Under the pieces are notes generated by a model that was not told the DNA's origin, made no database searches, and saw only the letters and a program-made list of their open reading frames with translations. Positions 42,964 through 51,231 of a stretch of DNA of 54,898 bases are shown here, piece by piece. A program made the translations under genes and the position numbers. Location of the stretch: the NCBI GenBank assembly GCA_004295245.1, contig REAR01000067.1, forward strand, positions 1 to 54,898. The letters are read 5' to 3'. This DNA is from Sphingobacteriales bacterium (GTDB lineage Bacteria; Bacteroidota; Bacteroidia; Chitinophagales; Chitinophagaceae). How positions within the stretch are numbered: position 1 is the stretch's first letter; each line of letters starts with the position of its first letter.

Positions 42964-43503
42964 TTTAACAGGAATTTCTTTAGAAAGCGTTTCAAAGAAA
43001 TGCTCCAGCTGCTGGAACATATCTTTAAACCAGGGTATTACTACACCCAGTGTATTTATAACTTTTGGCCCCCATGGCTGAATGAAATTATAGGTTTTAG
43101 ATGCGGCAATGGTTTGAGGTGTTATAAAATTTATCTGAATTGCATAAAATAACAACACACTAAAAACAATAGTATATAAAGCTATATAAAGTACAATACC
43201 ACCAATTCTATTGGCCCAGCCAAGCATAGCAAGCTCTGCAGTTTTTTGTACAGCAGCGCTGGCCAGGCGCACCAACAACACTACCACAATAAATACTGCT
43301 GCAAAAGAAACAACAGGTAACCATTGTGCTGTAATGTGTACACTGTCTTTTAAATAACTGGCTGCAACTGCACTTAATTTAATAGCTGCTGCAAGCCCAA
43401 CAATAATAGCTATGATAGAAAAGATAGCTACTATTAAGCCTTTTGTATAGCCTTTGTAAACAGCTATAGCCAGTAAGACAATGTAAATGATATCTATAAG
43501 CAT
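42961..43503 (-). CDS. CvpA-family membrane protein
   Basis: The 180-aa product has four predicted membrane helices (IDIIYIVLLAIAVYKGYTKG, IVAIFSIIAIIVGLAAAIK, WLPVVSFAAVFIVVVLLV, GIVLYIALYTIVFSVLLFY). The first loop with YKGYTKGLIVA is typical of the CvpA family, named for colicin V production. It probably affects membrane integrity or secretion. It starts 3 bp after the YqeY-like gene's stop and is the last gene of a four-gene unit. Confidence 0.85.
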   Translation of the reverse strand: MLIDIIYIVLLAIAVYKGYTKGLIVAIFSIIAIIVGLAAAIKLSAVAASYLKDSVHITAQWLPVVSFAAVFIVVVLLVRLASAAVQKTAELAMLGWANRIGGIVLYIALYTIVFSVLLFYAIQINFITPQTIAASKTYNFIQPWGPKVINTLGVVIPWFKDMFQQLEHFFETLSKEIPVK

Positions 43504-43506
43504 ACA

Positions 43507-43959
43507 TTATTTTGTAAGCAGCTCTTTTACCACGGCGCTAATGGTTTTACCATCGGCCTGGCCTGCCAGTTGTTTTGATGCAACACCCATAACCTTACCC
43601 ATCTCTGCAGCACTAACTGCGCCGGTTTCAGCAATTATTTTTTCAATAATGGGTTTTAAAGCAGCGGCATCTAATTGCTGGGGTAAAAATTTTTCTATTA
43701 CAGCAATTTCTTCTTCTTCTTTTTGTGCCAGGTCTGCACGGTTTTGCTGCTGATAAATGGTTAAAGAATCTTTACGCTGCTTTACCAGTTTTTGCAATAA
43801 TTTAATTTCATCTTCTTCTTTAATTTCTCCGCCAGCACCTTCTGCAGTTTTAGCTATAATAATAGCGGCTTTAATAGCACGCAAGCCCCTCAGGCCTGCT
43901 TCGTCTTTTGCTTTCATAGCATCTTTCATTGATGCCATTATTTTTTGTTCTAAACTCAT
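43507..43959 (-). CDS. GatB/YqeY-domain protein
   Basis: The 150-aa product matches the stand-alone YqeY family: MSLEQKIMASMKDAMKAKD, KQRKDSLTIYQQQNR, EEEIAVIEKFLPQQL and AEMGKVMGVASKQLAGQADG. The domain is the tRNA-binding tail of the GatB amidotransferase subunit. Whether YqeY proteins modify aminoacyl-tRNA is unknown. It lies 25 bp after gldC and 3 bp before the cvpA-like gene. Confidence 0.92.
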   Translation of the reverse strand: MSLEQKIMASMKDAMKAKDEAGLRGLRAIKAAIIIAKTAEGAGGEIKEEDEIKLLQKLVKQRKDSLTIYQQQNRADLAQKEEEEIAVIEKFLPQQLDAAALKPIIEKIIAETGAVSAAEMGKVMGVASKQLAGQADGKTISAVVKELLTK

Positions 43960-43984
43960 ACTATAAATAATTACTATTTTAAAG

Positions 43985-44332
43985 TTAGGCCTTGTTTTCT
44001 TTTACCTGCTGTTCTCTAAACTTATTATAAAAGGTTTTAGCAAAGTTTTTAAGATCGTTGGTAAGCTCATCGTTTTTAGTGGCCCGGTGAAAAGTGTCGG
44101 CCATGGTTACCATGGTTTGATAATAAAAATCAGCCATTTCGTCAACCATCATTTGTTTGGTCCATAAGTCTATGCGCATGGCGGTTTTGTCGGCGCCATC
44201 CCAAAAAGAAATCATCATGGCTTTGCATTGCTGGGCCATATCTGCATTGCTGTCGCTGGCATTCCAGCTTATTTGTTCAGGCACTTTATCGGTATCCAAA
44301 AAAACATCAATTGTAATGGTAGATTTATTCAT
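43985..44332 (-). CDS. gldC: Gliding motility protein GldC
   Basis: The 115-aa product begins MNKSTITIDVFLDTDKVPEQ and contains WNASDSNADMAQQCKAMM, SFWDGADKTAMRIDLWTKQM and DEMADFYYQTMV, as in GldC. GldC is a soluble protein that improves gliding in Flavobacterium johnsoniae; its molecular role is unsettled. The start at 44332 fits the family; seven upstream codons are open but unlikely. Confidence 0.88.
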   Translation of the reverse strand: MNKSTITIDVFLDTDKVPEQISWNASDSNADMAQQCKAMMISFWDGADKTAMRIDLWTKQMMVDEMADFYYQTMVTMADTFHRATKNDELTNDLKNFAKTFYNKFREQQVKENKA

Positions 44333-44386
44333 AACGTTTAAATAAGTGGGCAAAGTTAGCAGAATTAAAAAAAATGTGCTTAATTA

Positions 44387-45376
44387 TTACACTTGGCTAA
44401 CTATAAAATCTCTTAGCTCTTGCAGCATTGTATTGGCATTAATCTTACAGGCTTCTTTATTACGGCTGGCAAGGGTATTCTTTAGGTTTTCATCTTTATA
44501 TAATAAACTAATGGCGTCATAGAGCTCCTCCTGAATATTATCCTTTGAAAAATAGGAAGCAGCGGGTGCCAGTTGTTTGCTTGCTGCGGTATCTATAGCA
44601 ATAACAGCGGTATCTGTTTGTGCGGCCATTAAAATGGGAAAGCTAAGCTCATTATTGGTATTAACGTCAATATATGCATACGCACAATGCATCAGCTTTT
44701 CAAACGCTTCTGGTTCTGGCTGCTCTATTACCGCTACATCGTGCCGGTACTTATAAGTTTTTAATTTTTCTTCTAATTCTTCAGTAAGCGGATTTTGTTC
44801 AGTTATCAGTAGCAACTTCATATCGCTTAATTGCCGCTTTTTAAATTGTGAGAAGGCTTTTAAAATAGCAATATAAACGGTTAGCGTATCTACATTGCCA
44901 GCCATTAGAAAGTATTCTCTGCCTGCCGTGTAAGAAATTTTCAAACTCTCTTTTTCAGACCAAGTAAGAGTTTCAGAACTACTATTAACAACCGGCGGTA
45001 AAATCTTTTTGGTATGTATTGATTTATTGATGAACAGCCCATAGTGGTGGTTGGTAAAAGCAACACTTGCAACCGGCTTATTTTTTTTGCGTTTAAAAAT
45101 AAGCACCTGTTCTTTTTCAAACCTAATTATTGCATCTGGGTTTTGTTGTTGTACAATATTATTAAGCCGGCTTGTTTTAAGCCAGTTAAACCCGGTTGCT
45201 TTTGTATATATAGTTTGGCTGTTATCTGGCAAGGCTTGGTTTTGTTGCATACTGGTTACAATTACCAGTTCATCGCCCGTAAACTGCTTTGCATAAAGCA
45301 GCATCAAATGCTCAAAAAAAGCGGCTCCCGGCTCACTTAATTCAATTGTAAAGGCAAAATCTACTAAAATCTTCAT
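44387..45376 (-). CDS. Glycosyltransferase-like protein (GT4-type), divergent
   Basis: The 329-aa product has an N-terminal Rossmann-like segment (EHLMLLYAKQFTGDELVIVTS) and a C-terminal GT4-like donor region (YFLMAGNVDTLTVYIAILKAF, MKLLLITEQNPLTEELEEKL, HCAYAYIDVNTNNELSFPIL). The usual E-x7-E motif is not obvious, so the match is weak and the enzyme may be inactive or specialised. It is the first gene of the unit with gldC, yqeY and cvpA. Confidence 0.65.
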   Translation of the reverse strand: MKILVDFAFTIELSEPGAAFFEHLMLLYAKQFTGDELVIVTSMQQNQALPDNSQTIYTKATGFNWLKTSRLNNIVQQQNPDAIIRFEKEQVLIFKRKKNKPVASVAFTNHHYGLFINKSIHTKKILPPVVNSSSETLTWSEKESLKISYTAGREYFLMAGNVDTLTVYIAILKAFSQFKKRQLSDMKLLLITEQNPLTEELEEKLKTYKYRHDVAVIEQPEPEAFEKLMHCAYAYIDVNTNNELSFPILMAAQTDTAVIAIDTAASKQLAPAASYFSKDNIQEELYDAISLLYKDENLKNTLASRNKEACKINANTMLQELRDFIVSQV

Positions 45377-45601
45377 AAGTAATAATACCAGTAAAAAAAC
45401 GTTTTAAATGTGTACCCTTAGTTGGATTTCTTTTAAAAACCTGAAAACCAATACTCGTTGCACAATTGTGCAGCACAAAGATGCATCCTGTTTCGGAATT
45501 TACGGTTCGTCGAAATTAGGTACTAACCCTTTGTAGTGGCATTGTTTTTGGGATACATTTGATTGATAATCCACATCCCGATTCACCAAAATACTGTACC
45601 T

Positions 45602-46795
45602 ATGAAACAACATTACACTAAAATCCCTTTATTCCTGTTGTTCTTTACATTTTTAATTTATCATTCAAATGTAAAAGCACAGTGTAGCTGCTCTGGTGGA
45701 GCCGCACCGCTTACGGTGGTGTATGATACTTCAGGCCTTATTCCACCTGCTAACGATTCTACTATTTACAATTTTCCTCAATTCAACCCATCTACGGGCA
45801 CATTAGTATGTGTTAATCTGGAAGCTTGGGTAACTGCCATTGTAAGAATGCGGTTGGAGAACGATGAAATTTATCCCATTGAGTACCGCATCCGTTACAA
45901 CAGAACAGATAGAATTACTGGTACCGGATTGAGTACTGCCATGCAAAACTCTTTAACCAAAAACTATGGTCCTTACTCGCTAACAGAATCTGATGGAAAT
46001 TATTTTTCTGGTACCGACTTTAAAGCAATCGGTCCGGATACAGTATTGAACAATAAGCTTATTTCAACTACCATTTCAAGTAACGTAGCACCTTTTTTGG
46101 GTAATGGAGTGGTATCTTATTCTTACCGCGTTTCCGGTACCACACAGGTTACCGGCAGTACTAATTATATTTTTTCTATTAATTCAATAGACCGTTTACG
46201 GTTTCGCTTAACCTATCAATATTGCCCAAACAACCTGTTAGCGGCTTCAATAAAAGAATTTGCAGCAGTTAAAAAATCCGCTGATGCAGTTCAGTTAAGT
46301 TGGATAACAGAAAACGAGGAGAAAACAAATAGTTACGATATAGAAGTAAGCAAAGATGGCCGCAATTATAAAAGTGTAATTACCAAAATTGCCGTTGCAG
46401 CCAATGCTGCCGCTAACTACCAGCATATTTATAACCTTGCTGCAACAGATGGTGGCAAACTTTTCTTTCGCATAAAACAAAAAACCATACAAGGCACAAG
46501 AGTGTCTCCAGTTCAAATATTGGTTTTAGATGAGGCAACACAAAGCTTTACCGTGTATCCCAACCCTGCTCATAAACACTTTAATATAGAATGGAGCCAG
46601 CCACAAACCGGCCCTATACAGGTAGAGGTTGTAAACAGCATGGGCCAGCAGGTATTTAGTAAAAATTATAACCTTAACGGCAATACCCTTATGAGTGTAG
46701 ATTTGCCCAATACCATTGGTCCGGGTTTATATTATATTAAAACCAAAGACCCTCAAACCAAAATACAACAGTTAACAAAATTGGTTATAAACTAA
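45602..46795 (+). CDS. Secreted protein with T9SS type A sorting domain
   Basis: The 397-aa product starts with a signal peptide (MKQHYTKIPLFLLFFTFLIY, cleaved near KAQ), followed by CSCSGG and a beta-rich region without a recognised fold. From about residue 220 it has a fibronectin-like stretch (AVQLSWITENEEKTNSYDIE) and the C-terminal sorting signal FTVYPNPAHKHFNIEW...LYYIKTKDPQTK. The N-terminal region has no recognised catalytic motif. The start at 45602 is set by the leader. Confidence 0.85.
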   Translation: MKQHYTKIPLFLLFFTFLIYHSNVKAQCSCSGGAAPLTVVYDTSGLIPPANDSTIYNFPQFNPSTGTLVCVNLEAWVTAIVRMRLENDEIYPIEYRIRYNRTDRITGTGLSTAMQNSLTKNYGPYSLTESDGNYFSGTDFKAIGPDTVLNNKLISTTISSNVAPFLGNGVVSYSYRVSGTTQVTGSTNYIFSINSIDRLRFRLTYQYCPNNLLAASIKEFAAVKKSADAVQLSWITENEEKTNSYDIEVSKDGRNYKSVITKIAVAANAAANYQHIYNLAATDGGKLFFRIKQKTIQGTRVSPVQILVLDEATQSFTVYPNPAHKHFNIEWSQPQTGPIQVEVVNSMGQQVFSKNYNLNGNTLMSVDLPNTIGPGLYYIKTKDPQTKIQQLTKLVIN

Positions 46796-46813
46796 AAAGC
46801 TATTATAAACAGC

Positions 46814-46844
46814 AAAACTGCCCCGGCAACGGGGCAGTTTTTTT
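46814..46844 (+). terminator. Intrinsic terminator after the T9SS protein
   Basis: Stem AAACTGCCCC/GGGGCAGTTT with loop GGCAAC-like GGCAA, then a T-rich tract. Confidence 0.88.
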
Positions 46845-46926
46845 ATGCAATAGGGGCTTGCATTTAGCGTTTCTTTACTACTTTTGATTTTTCAAGCTAT
46901 TTAAACAGTATTTTTGAATCTGGCAT

Positions 46927-46972
46927 TTGTAACTCCATTGGGGCATCGTTGCGTCGCACACTTGTGCTGCAA
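46927..46972 (+). repeat. Intergenic repeat, subtype A
   Basis: Arm TTTGTAACTCCATTGG, GGGCATC and core GTTGCGTCGCA at 46948-46958 followed by CACTTGTGCTGCAAC. It lies upstream of the DUF4290 gene; the rest of 46845-47082 holds nothing else. Confidence 0.8.
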
Positions 46973-47082
46973 CTCTTTGAGCAACGCCTTTTTTATAAAA
47001 ACTCGCAAAAGAAAATAATTTATACCTTTTTGTGGTCCACTTAGCCAGTAAAACAAATAGAATAAACTGCATTTAAAATTTT

Positions 47083-47817
47083 ATGGAATATAATACCACC
47101 CGCAACCGGCTTATTATGCGTGAATATGGCAGGCATATTCAAAAAATGATTGAATACCTGTTAACCATTGAGGATAAAGAAAAGCGCCAAAAAAATGCGC
47201 ATACCTTAATAGAGCTGATGGGATTTTTAAACCCACACCTCAAAAATGTAGAGGACTTTCGCCATAAACTATGGGATCATTTGTTCTTAATATCAGATTT
47301 TAATCTGGTGGTAGAATCACCCTATCCCATTCCAACAGAAGAAACATTAAAAGCAAGGCCAGCGCCACTGCCTTATCCCAAGCGCTACCCTAAATTCTCT
47401 CACCTGGGTAAAAACCTTGAAATTGTAATTAACAAAGCACTAAAAGAAGAAAACCCTGACAAGAAATTAGGCTTTGCCAACGCCATAGCTTATTATATGA
47501 AGCTGGCCTATAACAACTGGCATAAAGAACTGGTACATGATGATGGCATTCAATCTGAATTAACCAATTTAACTGAAGGGCAGCTTACATTTACTAATAC
47601 CCCATTTGTAAAAGCTAACCGGTATAATGAAGAGAGCCGTGAAAACCGGGGCGGCTATGGAGATTACCGGAATAAACGCAATCAAAAATTTCAGCCCCGT
47701 GGCGGTAGTAACGACCGCAGAGATAACCGGGGAGGTAATAACGACCGCCGCGATAATAGAAACGGTGGCGGCGGTAACAACCCTAATAATAAGTTTAATA
47801 AAAAACGCTTTAAATAA
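47083..47817 (+). CDS. DUF4290 family protein with Arg/Gly/Asn-rich tail
   Basis: The 244-aa product has an N-terminal ~180 residues matching the Bacteroidota family DUF4290 (MREYGRHIQKMIEYLLTIED, HLKNVEDFRHKLWDHLFLIS, FANAIAYYMKLAYNNWHKEL). It ends in a ~60-residue low-complexity tail with repeated N-D-R-R-D-N-R-G-G and QPRGG motifs, like RNA-binding RGG tails. Its function is unknown; the tail suggests RNA or ribonucleoprotein binding. murA follows 165 bp downstream on the same strand, but a terminator and a repeat separate them. Confidence 0.88.
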   Translation: MEYNTTRNRLIMREYGRHIQKMIEYLLTIEDKEKRQKNAHTLIELMGFLNPHLKNVEDFRHKLWDHLFLISDFNLVVESPYPIPTEETLKARPAPLPYPKRYPKFSHLGKNLEIVINKALKEENPDKKLGFANAIAYYMKLAYNNWHKELVHDDGIQSELTNLTEGQLTFTNTPFVKANRYNEESRENRGGYGDYRNKRNQKFQPRGGSNDRRDNRGGNNDRRDNRNGGGGNNPNNKFNKKRFK

Positions 47818-47824
47818 AACCATT

Positions 47825-47856
47825 AAAAACCCTCTTTCTTTAAAGAGGGTTTTTTG
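47825..47856 (+). terminator. Intrinsic terminator after the DUF4290 gene
   Basis: Stem AAAACCCTCTTT/AAAGAGGGTTTT with a short CTT-type loop followed by a T-rich tract. Confidence 0.85.
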
Positions 47857-47863
47857 TTTTAGA

Positions 47864-47871
47864 TATATTTG
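47864..47871 (+). promoter_or_regulatory. Possible Bacteroidota-type -7 box before murA
   Basis: TATATTTG fits the TAnnTTTG -7 consensus of Bacteroidota and lies about 110 bp before murA. No clear -33 TTTG at the normal distance is seen. If it is the promoter, the repeat at 47921-47968 is in the 5' untranslated region. Confidence 0.3.
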
Positions 47872-47920
47872 CGCTAATTAAAGTAACAACAACCAAAAAA
47901 GTTGCTGCAACTACTGCCGT

Positions 47921-47968
47921 TGAAGTGCTTGCGACGCAACGATGCTCACCGGAGTGCTAAGGCCGGTA
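47921..47968 (-). repeat. Intergenic repeat, subtype A
   Basis: Core TGCGACGCAAC at 47930-47940, followed by GATGCTCACCGG and GGCCGGTAA. It ends 14 bp before the murA start codon. Confidence 0.78.
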
Positions 47969-47981
47969 AAAACAAAATTCT

Positions 47982-49292
47982 ATGAATGCATTTGAAGTAA
48001 CCGGCGGAGTAAAATTGCAAGGTGCCATTACCCCGCAAGGCGCAAAAAACGAAGCATTGCAAATTATTAGTGCTGTATTGCTTTCGCCAGAACCTATTAC
48101 TATTAGCAATATTCCAGATATTTTAGATGTTAATCTGTTAATAGAATTGCTGGGCGATATGGGCGTGAGTATTGAAAGACCGTTGCGGGACACCTGTATT
48201 TTTAAAGCCGATAATGTAAATATTGATTATCTGCACAGTGAAGCTTTTAAAAAGAAAAGCGGCCGTTTACGTGGCTCGGTAATGTTGGCAGGGCCTATGC
48301 TGGCACGTTTTAAAAAAGCATTTATACCAAAACCCGGTGGCGATAAAATTGGCCGCCGAAGGTTAGATACACATATTATTGGCTTTGAAAAATTGGGAGC
48401 CAGTTTTACCTATCATGCAGATGAAGGTTTTTTTCACTTAGATGGTAGTGGGTTAAAAGGTACTTACATTTTATTGGATGAGCCCTCTGTTACCGGTACT
48501 GCCAATATTGTAATGGCAGCCGCAATGGCTAAAGGCATTACTACAATTTACAATGCAGCTTGCGAGCCTTACTTACAACAACTATGTAATATGCTGGTGC
48601 GTATGGGTGCAAAAATCAGCGGCATTGGCAGTAATCTTTTGTCAATTGAAGGGGTAGATTATTTAGGCGGCACACAACACCGCATGCTGCCAGATATGAT
48701 TGAAGTAGGCTCTTTTATTGGCTTAGCTGCAATGACACAAAGCGCTATTACCATAAAAAATGCGGGCCTTGATTACCTGGGTGTAATACCAGAAAAATTT
48801 AAGCAGTTGGGTATTACTATGAATTTTGTAGGAGATGATATTGTAATACCCGAACAAGAGGTATATGAAATTCAAACCTTTTTAGATGGCTCTGTGCTTA
48901 CAATCTATGATCATCCGTGGCCGGGCTTTACGCCAGATTTGCTAAGCATTGTATTGGTGGTGGCAACCCAAGCCCGTGGTTCTGTATTGGTACATCAGAA
49001 AATGTTTGAGAGCCGTTTGTTTTTTGTAGACAAGCTGATTGATATGGGGGCACAAATTATTTTATGCGATCCCCACCGTGCAGCTGTTATTGGCCTTGGC
49101 AGAGAGCAACCCTTACGCGGCATAACCATGAGCAGTCCGGATATAAGAGCTGGTGTGTCTTTATTAATTGCTGCATTAAGTGCAGAAGGGAAAAGTATCA
49201 TTCAAAACATAGAACAAATAGACCGTGGCTATCAATATATAGACGAACGCCTTAAAAATTTAGGTGCACAAATAAAACGTATTCAAAATTAA
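47982..49292 (+). CDS. murA: UDP-N-acetylglucosamine 1-carboxyvinyltransferase, Cys-to-Asp variant
   Basis: The 436-aa product adds enolpyruvate to UDP-GlcNAc, the first committed step of peptidoglycan synthesis. Family motifs: GAITPQGAKNEALQII with the active-site Lys, SGRLRGSVMLAGPMLARF and RGYQYIDERLKNLGA. The loop with the catalytic Cys115 of Escherichia coli (GGCTIGxRP) here reads PGGDKIGRRRLDTHI, so Cys is replaced by Asp. Cys-to-Asp MurA enzymes are active and insensitive to fosfomycin. It is followed by gmk with 2 bp between stop and start, so they are cotranscribed. Confidence 0.95.
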   Translation: MNAFEVTGGVKLQGAITPQGAKNEALQIISAVLLSPEPITISNIPDILDVNLLIELLGDMGVSIERPLRDTCIFKADNVNIDYLHSEAFKKKSGRLRGSVMLAGPMLARFKKAFIPKPGGDKIGRRRLDTHIIGFEKLGASFTYHADEGFFHLDGSGLKGTYILLDEPSVTGTANIVMAAAMAKGITTIYNAACEPYLQQLCNMLVRMGAKISGIGSNLLSIEGVDYLGGTQHRMLPDMIEVGSFIGLAAMTQSAITIKNAGLDYLGVIPEKFKQLGITMNFVGDDIVIPEQEVYEIQTFLDGSVLTIYDHPWPGFTPDLLSIVLVVATQARGSVLVHQKMFESRLFFVDKLIDMGAQIILCDPHRAAVIGLGREQPLRGITMSSPDIRAGVSLLIAALSAEGKSIIQNIEQIDRGYQYIDERLKNLGAQIKRIQN

Positions 49293-49294
49293 TA

Positions 49295-49873
49295 ATGAGT
49301 TTTACTGCAGGCAATAAAATTATCATCATAACAGCTCCTTCAGGGGCAGGTAAAACTTCTATTACCCAATATTTACTAAAGCTGTATCCGCAGTTGGCTT
49401 TTTCTGTATCTGCTGCTACAAGAAAGGCAAGGGGTAGTGAAGTGCATGGTAAAGACTATTATTTTTTAACTGCAGCAGATTTTAAGCAACGCATACAGGC
49501 CAATGCGTTTATAGAATGGGAGATGGTGTATGAAGGCAAATATTATGGAACGTTGAAAAGCGAGCTGCAACGTATTTGGCAAAACAACCAGGTGCCAATG
49601 CTAGATATAGATGTGAAAGGTGCTATACATGTGCAACAGCAGTTTCCGGGTGCTGCCATGTCTTTATTTATACAACCCCCTTCAGTAGAAGAATTGAAAC
49701 GCCGGCTGGAAAGCCGCGGTACTGAAACAGCAGAAAGCCTGCAAGACCGCGTTAATAAAGCGGCGTATGAAATTTCTTTTAAACACCATTTTGATTATGT
49801 AATTGTAAACGACGATCTTGCCAAAGCCTGTGCTGTTGCAGCGCAACTAATAGATAAGTTTTTAGAATTATAG
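49295..49873 (+). CDS. gmk: Guanylate kinase
   Basis: The 192-aa product has Walker A ITAPSGAGKTSITQYLL, the GMP-binding region AATRKARGSEVHGKDYYFL and EWEMVYEGKYYGT, and the lid RLESRGTETAESLQDR. It phosphorylates GMP to GDP in the cytoplasm. It follows murA by 2 bp. Confidence 0.95.
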   Translation: MSFTAGNKIIIITAPSGAGKTSITQYLLKLYPQLAFSVSAATRKARGSEVHGKDYYFLTAADFKQRIQANAFIEWEMVYEGKYYGTLKSELQRIWQNNQVPMLDIDVKGAIHVQQQFPGAAMSLFIQPPSVEELKRRLESRGTETAESLQDRVNKAAYEISFKHHFDYVIVNDDLAKACAVAAQLIDKFLEL

Positions 49874-49922
49874 CCAGACTAATACTGGTAAGAGCCGCTT
49901 TTTTTATTTACTTTAGTGATAT

Positions 49923-51221
49923 ATGTTGATTACCGTAAATCTCATTTTTATTGTTGTTGTATTATCCATTTTACTTATCGGATTCTTTTCTGGTATTGAA
50001 GTAGCTTTTGTAAGCGTTAACCGGCTTACTGTAGAATTAAAAAGAAAGCAGGGTAAGAGCGGCGGTGTATTAATTGCAAAACTTTTAGAACAACCCTCTG
50101 GCTTTATTGGAATTACTTTGGTAGGCTTTAATATCTTTCTGGTTATTTATGGGTTATTAGTGGGTGAAACATTAAAGCCGCTTACGCCTTGGTTAAATAA
50201 AATTATCAATACACTACATGTGCCGGCTGCGGCTGTTTATATAGTGTTGTTGTTGTTAGAAATTTTAGTAGCCTCCATCATTATTATAGTATTAGCAGAA
50301 TTTTTGCCCAAAGCAGTTTGGCGGGCTAAAAATGAATGGATTATTAGTTCAGTAATTGCTGCTATTATTGGCTTTTTTTACCGCATTTTTAACCCGGTGG
50401 CTAATATGTTTGTTGAAATTGCCAACTGGATTTTAAAATATGGCTTTAATGTTAGGGTTAATGAAAAAAAAGATGCTTTTACCCGTGCCGATCTGGAACA
50501 TTTTTTTCAACAGAGCCGGGAAGAAGATGAAGCAAGCCAGGAGTTGAATACAGAGCTTTTTGAAAATGCATTAACCCTTTCTTCTACTAAAGTGCGGCAG
50601 TGCCTGGTGCCCCGCAAAGAAATTATTGGTATAGACAGCAAAGCCAGTATGGATGATTTAAGAAACAAACTGGTAGAAACCAAACTGAGTAAGTTGGTGG
50701 TTTTTGAGCAGAGCATTGATCATATTATTGGTTATATACACCAACTGGATTTGTTTAAAAAGCCGGCTGCTATTAAAGATATTCTTTTACCCATTCCTGC
50801 TGTGCCCGAAAGCATGAGTGCTTCTGACCTTATTAATAAATTTACTAAAGAACGAAAAAGCATTGCATGGGTGGTAGATGAGTTTGGTGGCACTGCCGGT
50901 ATTGTTACCATGGAAGATTTACTAGAGGAAATTTTTGGTGAGATACAGGATGAGTATGATATGGATGAATTTGAAGAAAAGCAATTGAACGAGGAAGAAT
51001 ATCTTTTTGCCGGCCGGTTGGAACTTGATTACCTGAAAGAGAAATACAACCTTGAGTTTAATGATGAGGCGGGTGCAGAAACCTTATCTGGCTACATTAT
51101 TGAACAATACGAAAGAATACCCCGCCGTAAAGAACGTATTATAATTAACAACTACGAGTTTGAAGTGCTTAATGTAAGTGACACCCGCATAGAAATGGTG
51201 AAACTGAAAATACTAAAATAA
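49923..51221 (+). CDS. CNNM/CBS-domain membrane protein (hemolysin/CorC family)
   Basis: The 432-aa product has a membrane CNNM domain (about residues 1-195; helices LIFIVVVLSILLIGFFSG, GFIGITLVGFNIFLVIYGL and AAVYIVLLLLEILVASIIII), a CBS pair (CLVPRKEIIGIDSKASMDD and WVVDEFGGTAGIVTMEDLLE, ending EEIFGEIQDEY) and a C-terminal CorC/HlyC domain (EYLFAGRLELDYLKEK). The family transports or regulates divalent cations. In Bacteroidota the gliding protein GldE has this layout, but I see no reason to choose that name here. It follows gmk by 49 bp. Confidence 0.88.
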   Translation: MLITVNLIFIVVVLSILLIGFFSGIEVAFVSVNRLTVELKRKQGKSGGVLIAKLLEQPSGFIGITLVGFNIFLVIYGLLVGETLKPLTPWLNKIINTLHVPAAAVYIVLLLLEILVASIIIIVLAEFLPKAVWRAKNEWIISSVIAAIIGFFYRIFNPVANMFVEIANWILKYGFNVRVNEKKDAFTRADLEHFFQQSREEDEASQELNTELFENALTLSSTKVRQCLVPRKEIIGIDSKASMDDLRNKLVETKLSKLVVFEQSIDHIIGYIHQLDLFKKPAAIKDILLPIPAVPESMSASDLINKFTKERKSIAWVVDEFGGTAGIVTMEDLLEEIFGEIQDEYDMDEFEEKQLNEEEYLFAGRLELDYLKEKYNLEFNDEAGAETLSGYIIEQYERIPRRKERIIINNYEFEVLNVSDTRIEMVKLKILK

Positions 51222-51231
51222 TTTTCCTTCT

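Noticed and set aside
42823-43152. A 109-aa plus-strand frame with the repeat-encoded CDATAVA stretch
   Set aside because: It is built from the repeat and the antisense of the cvpA-like gene.
45459-45472. Perfect palindrome TGCACAATTGTGCA before the T9SS gene as an operator
   Set aside because: A single 14-bp palindrome in AT-rich DNA with no second copy or neighbouring regulator is not enough to call a site.
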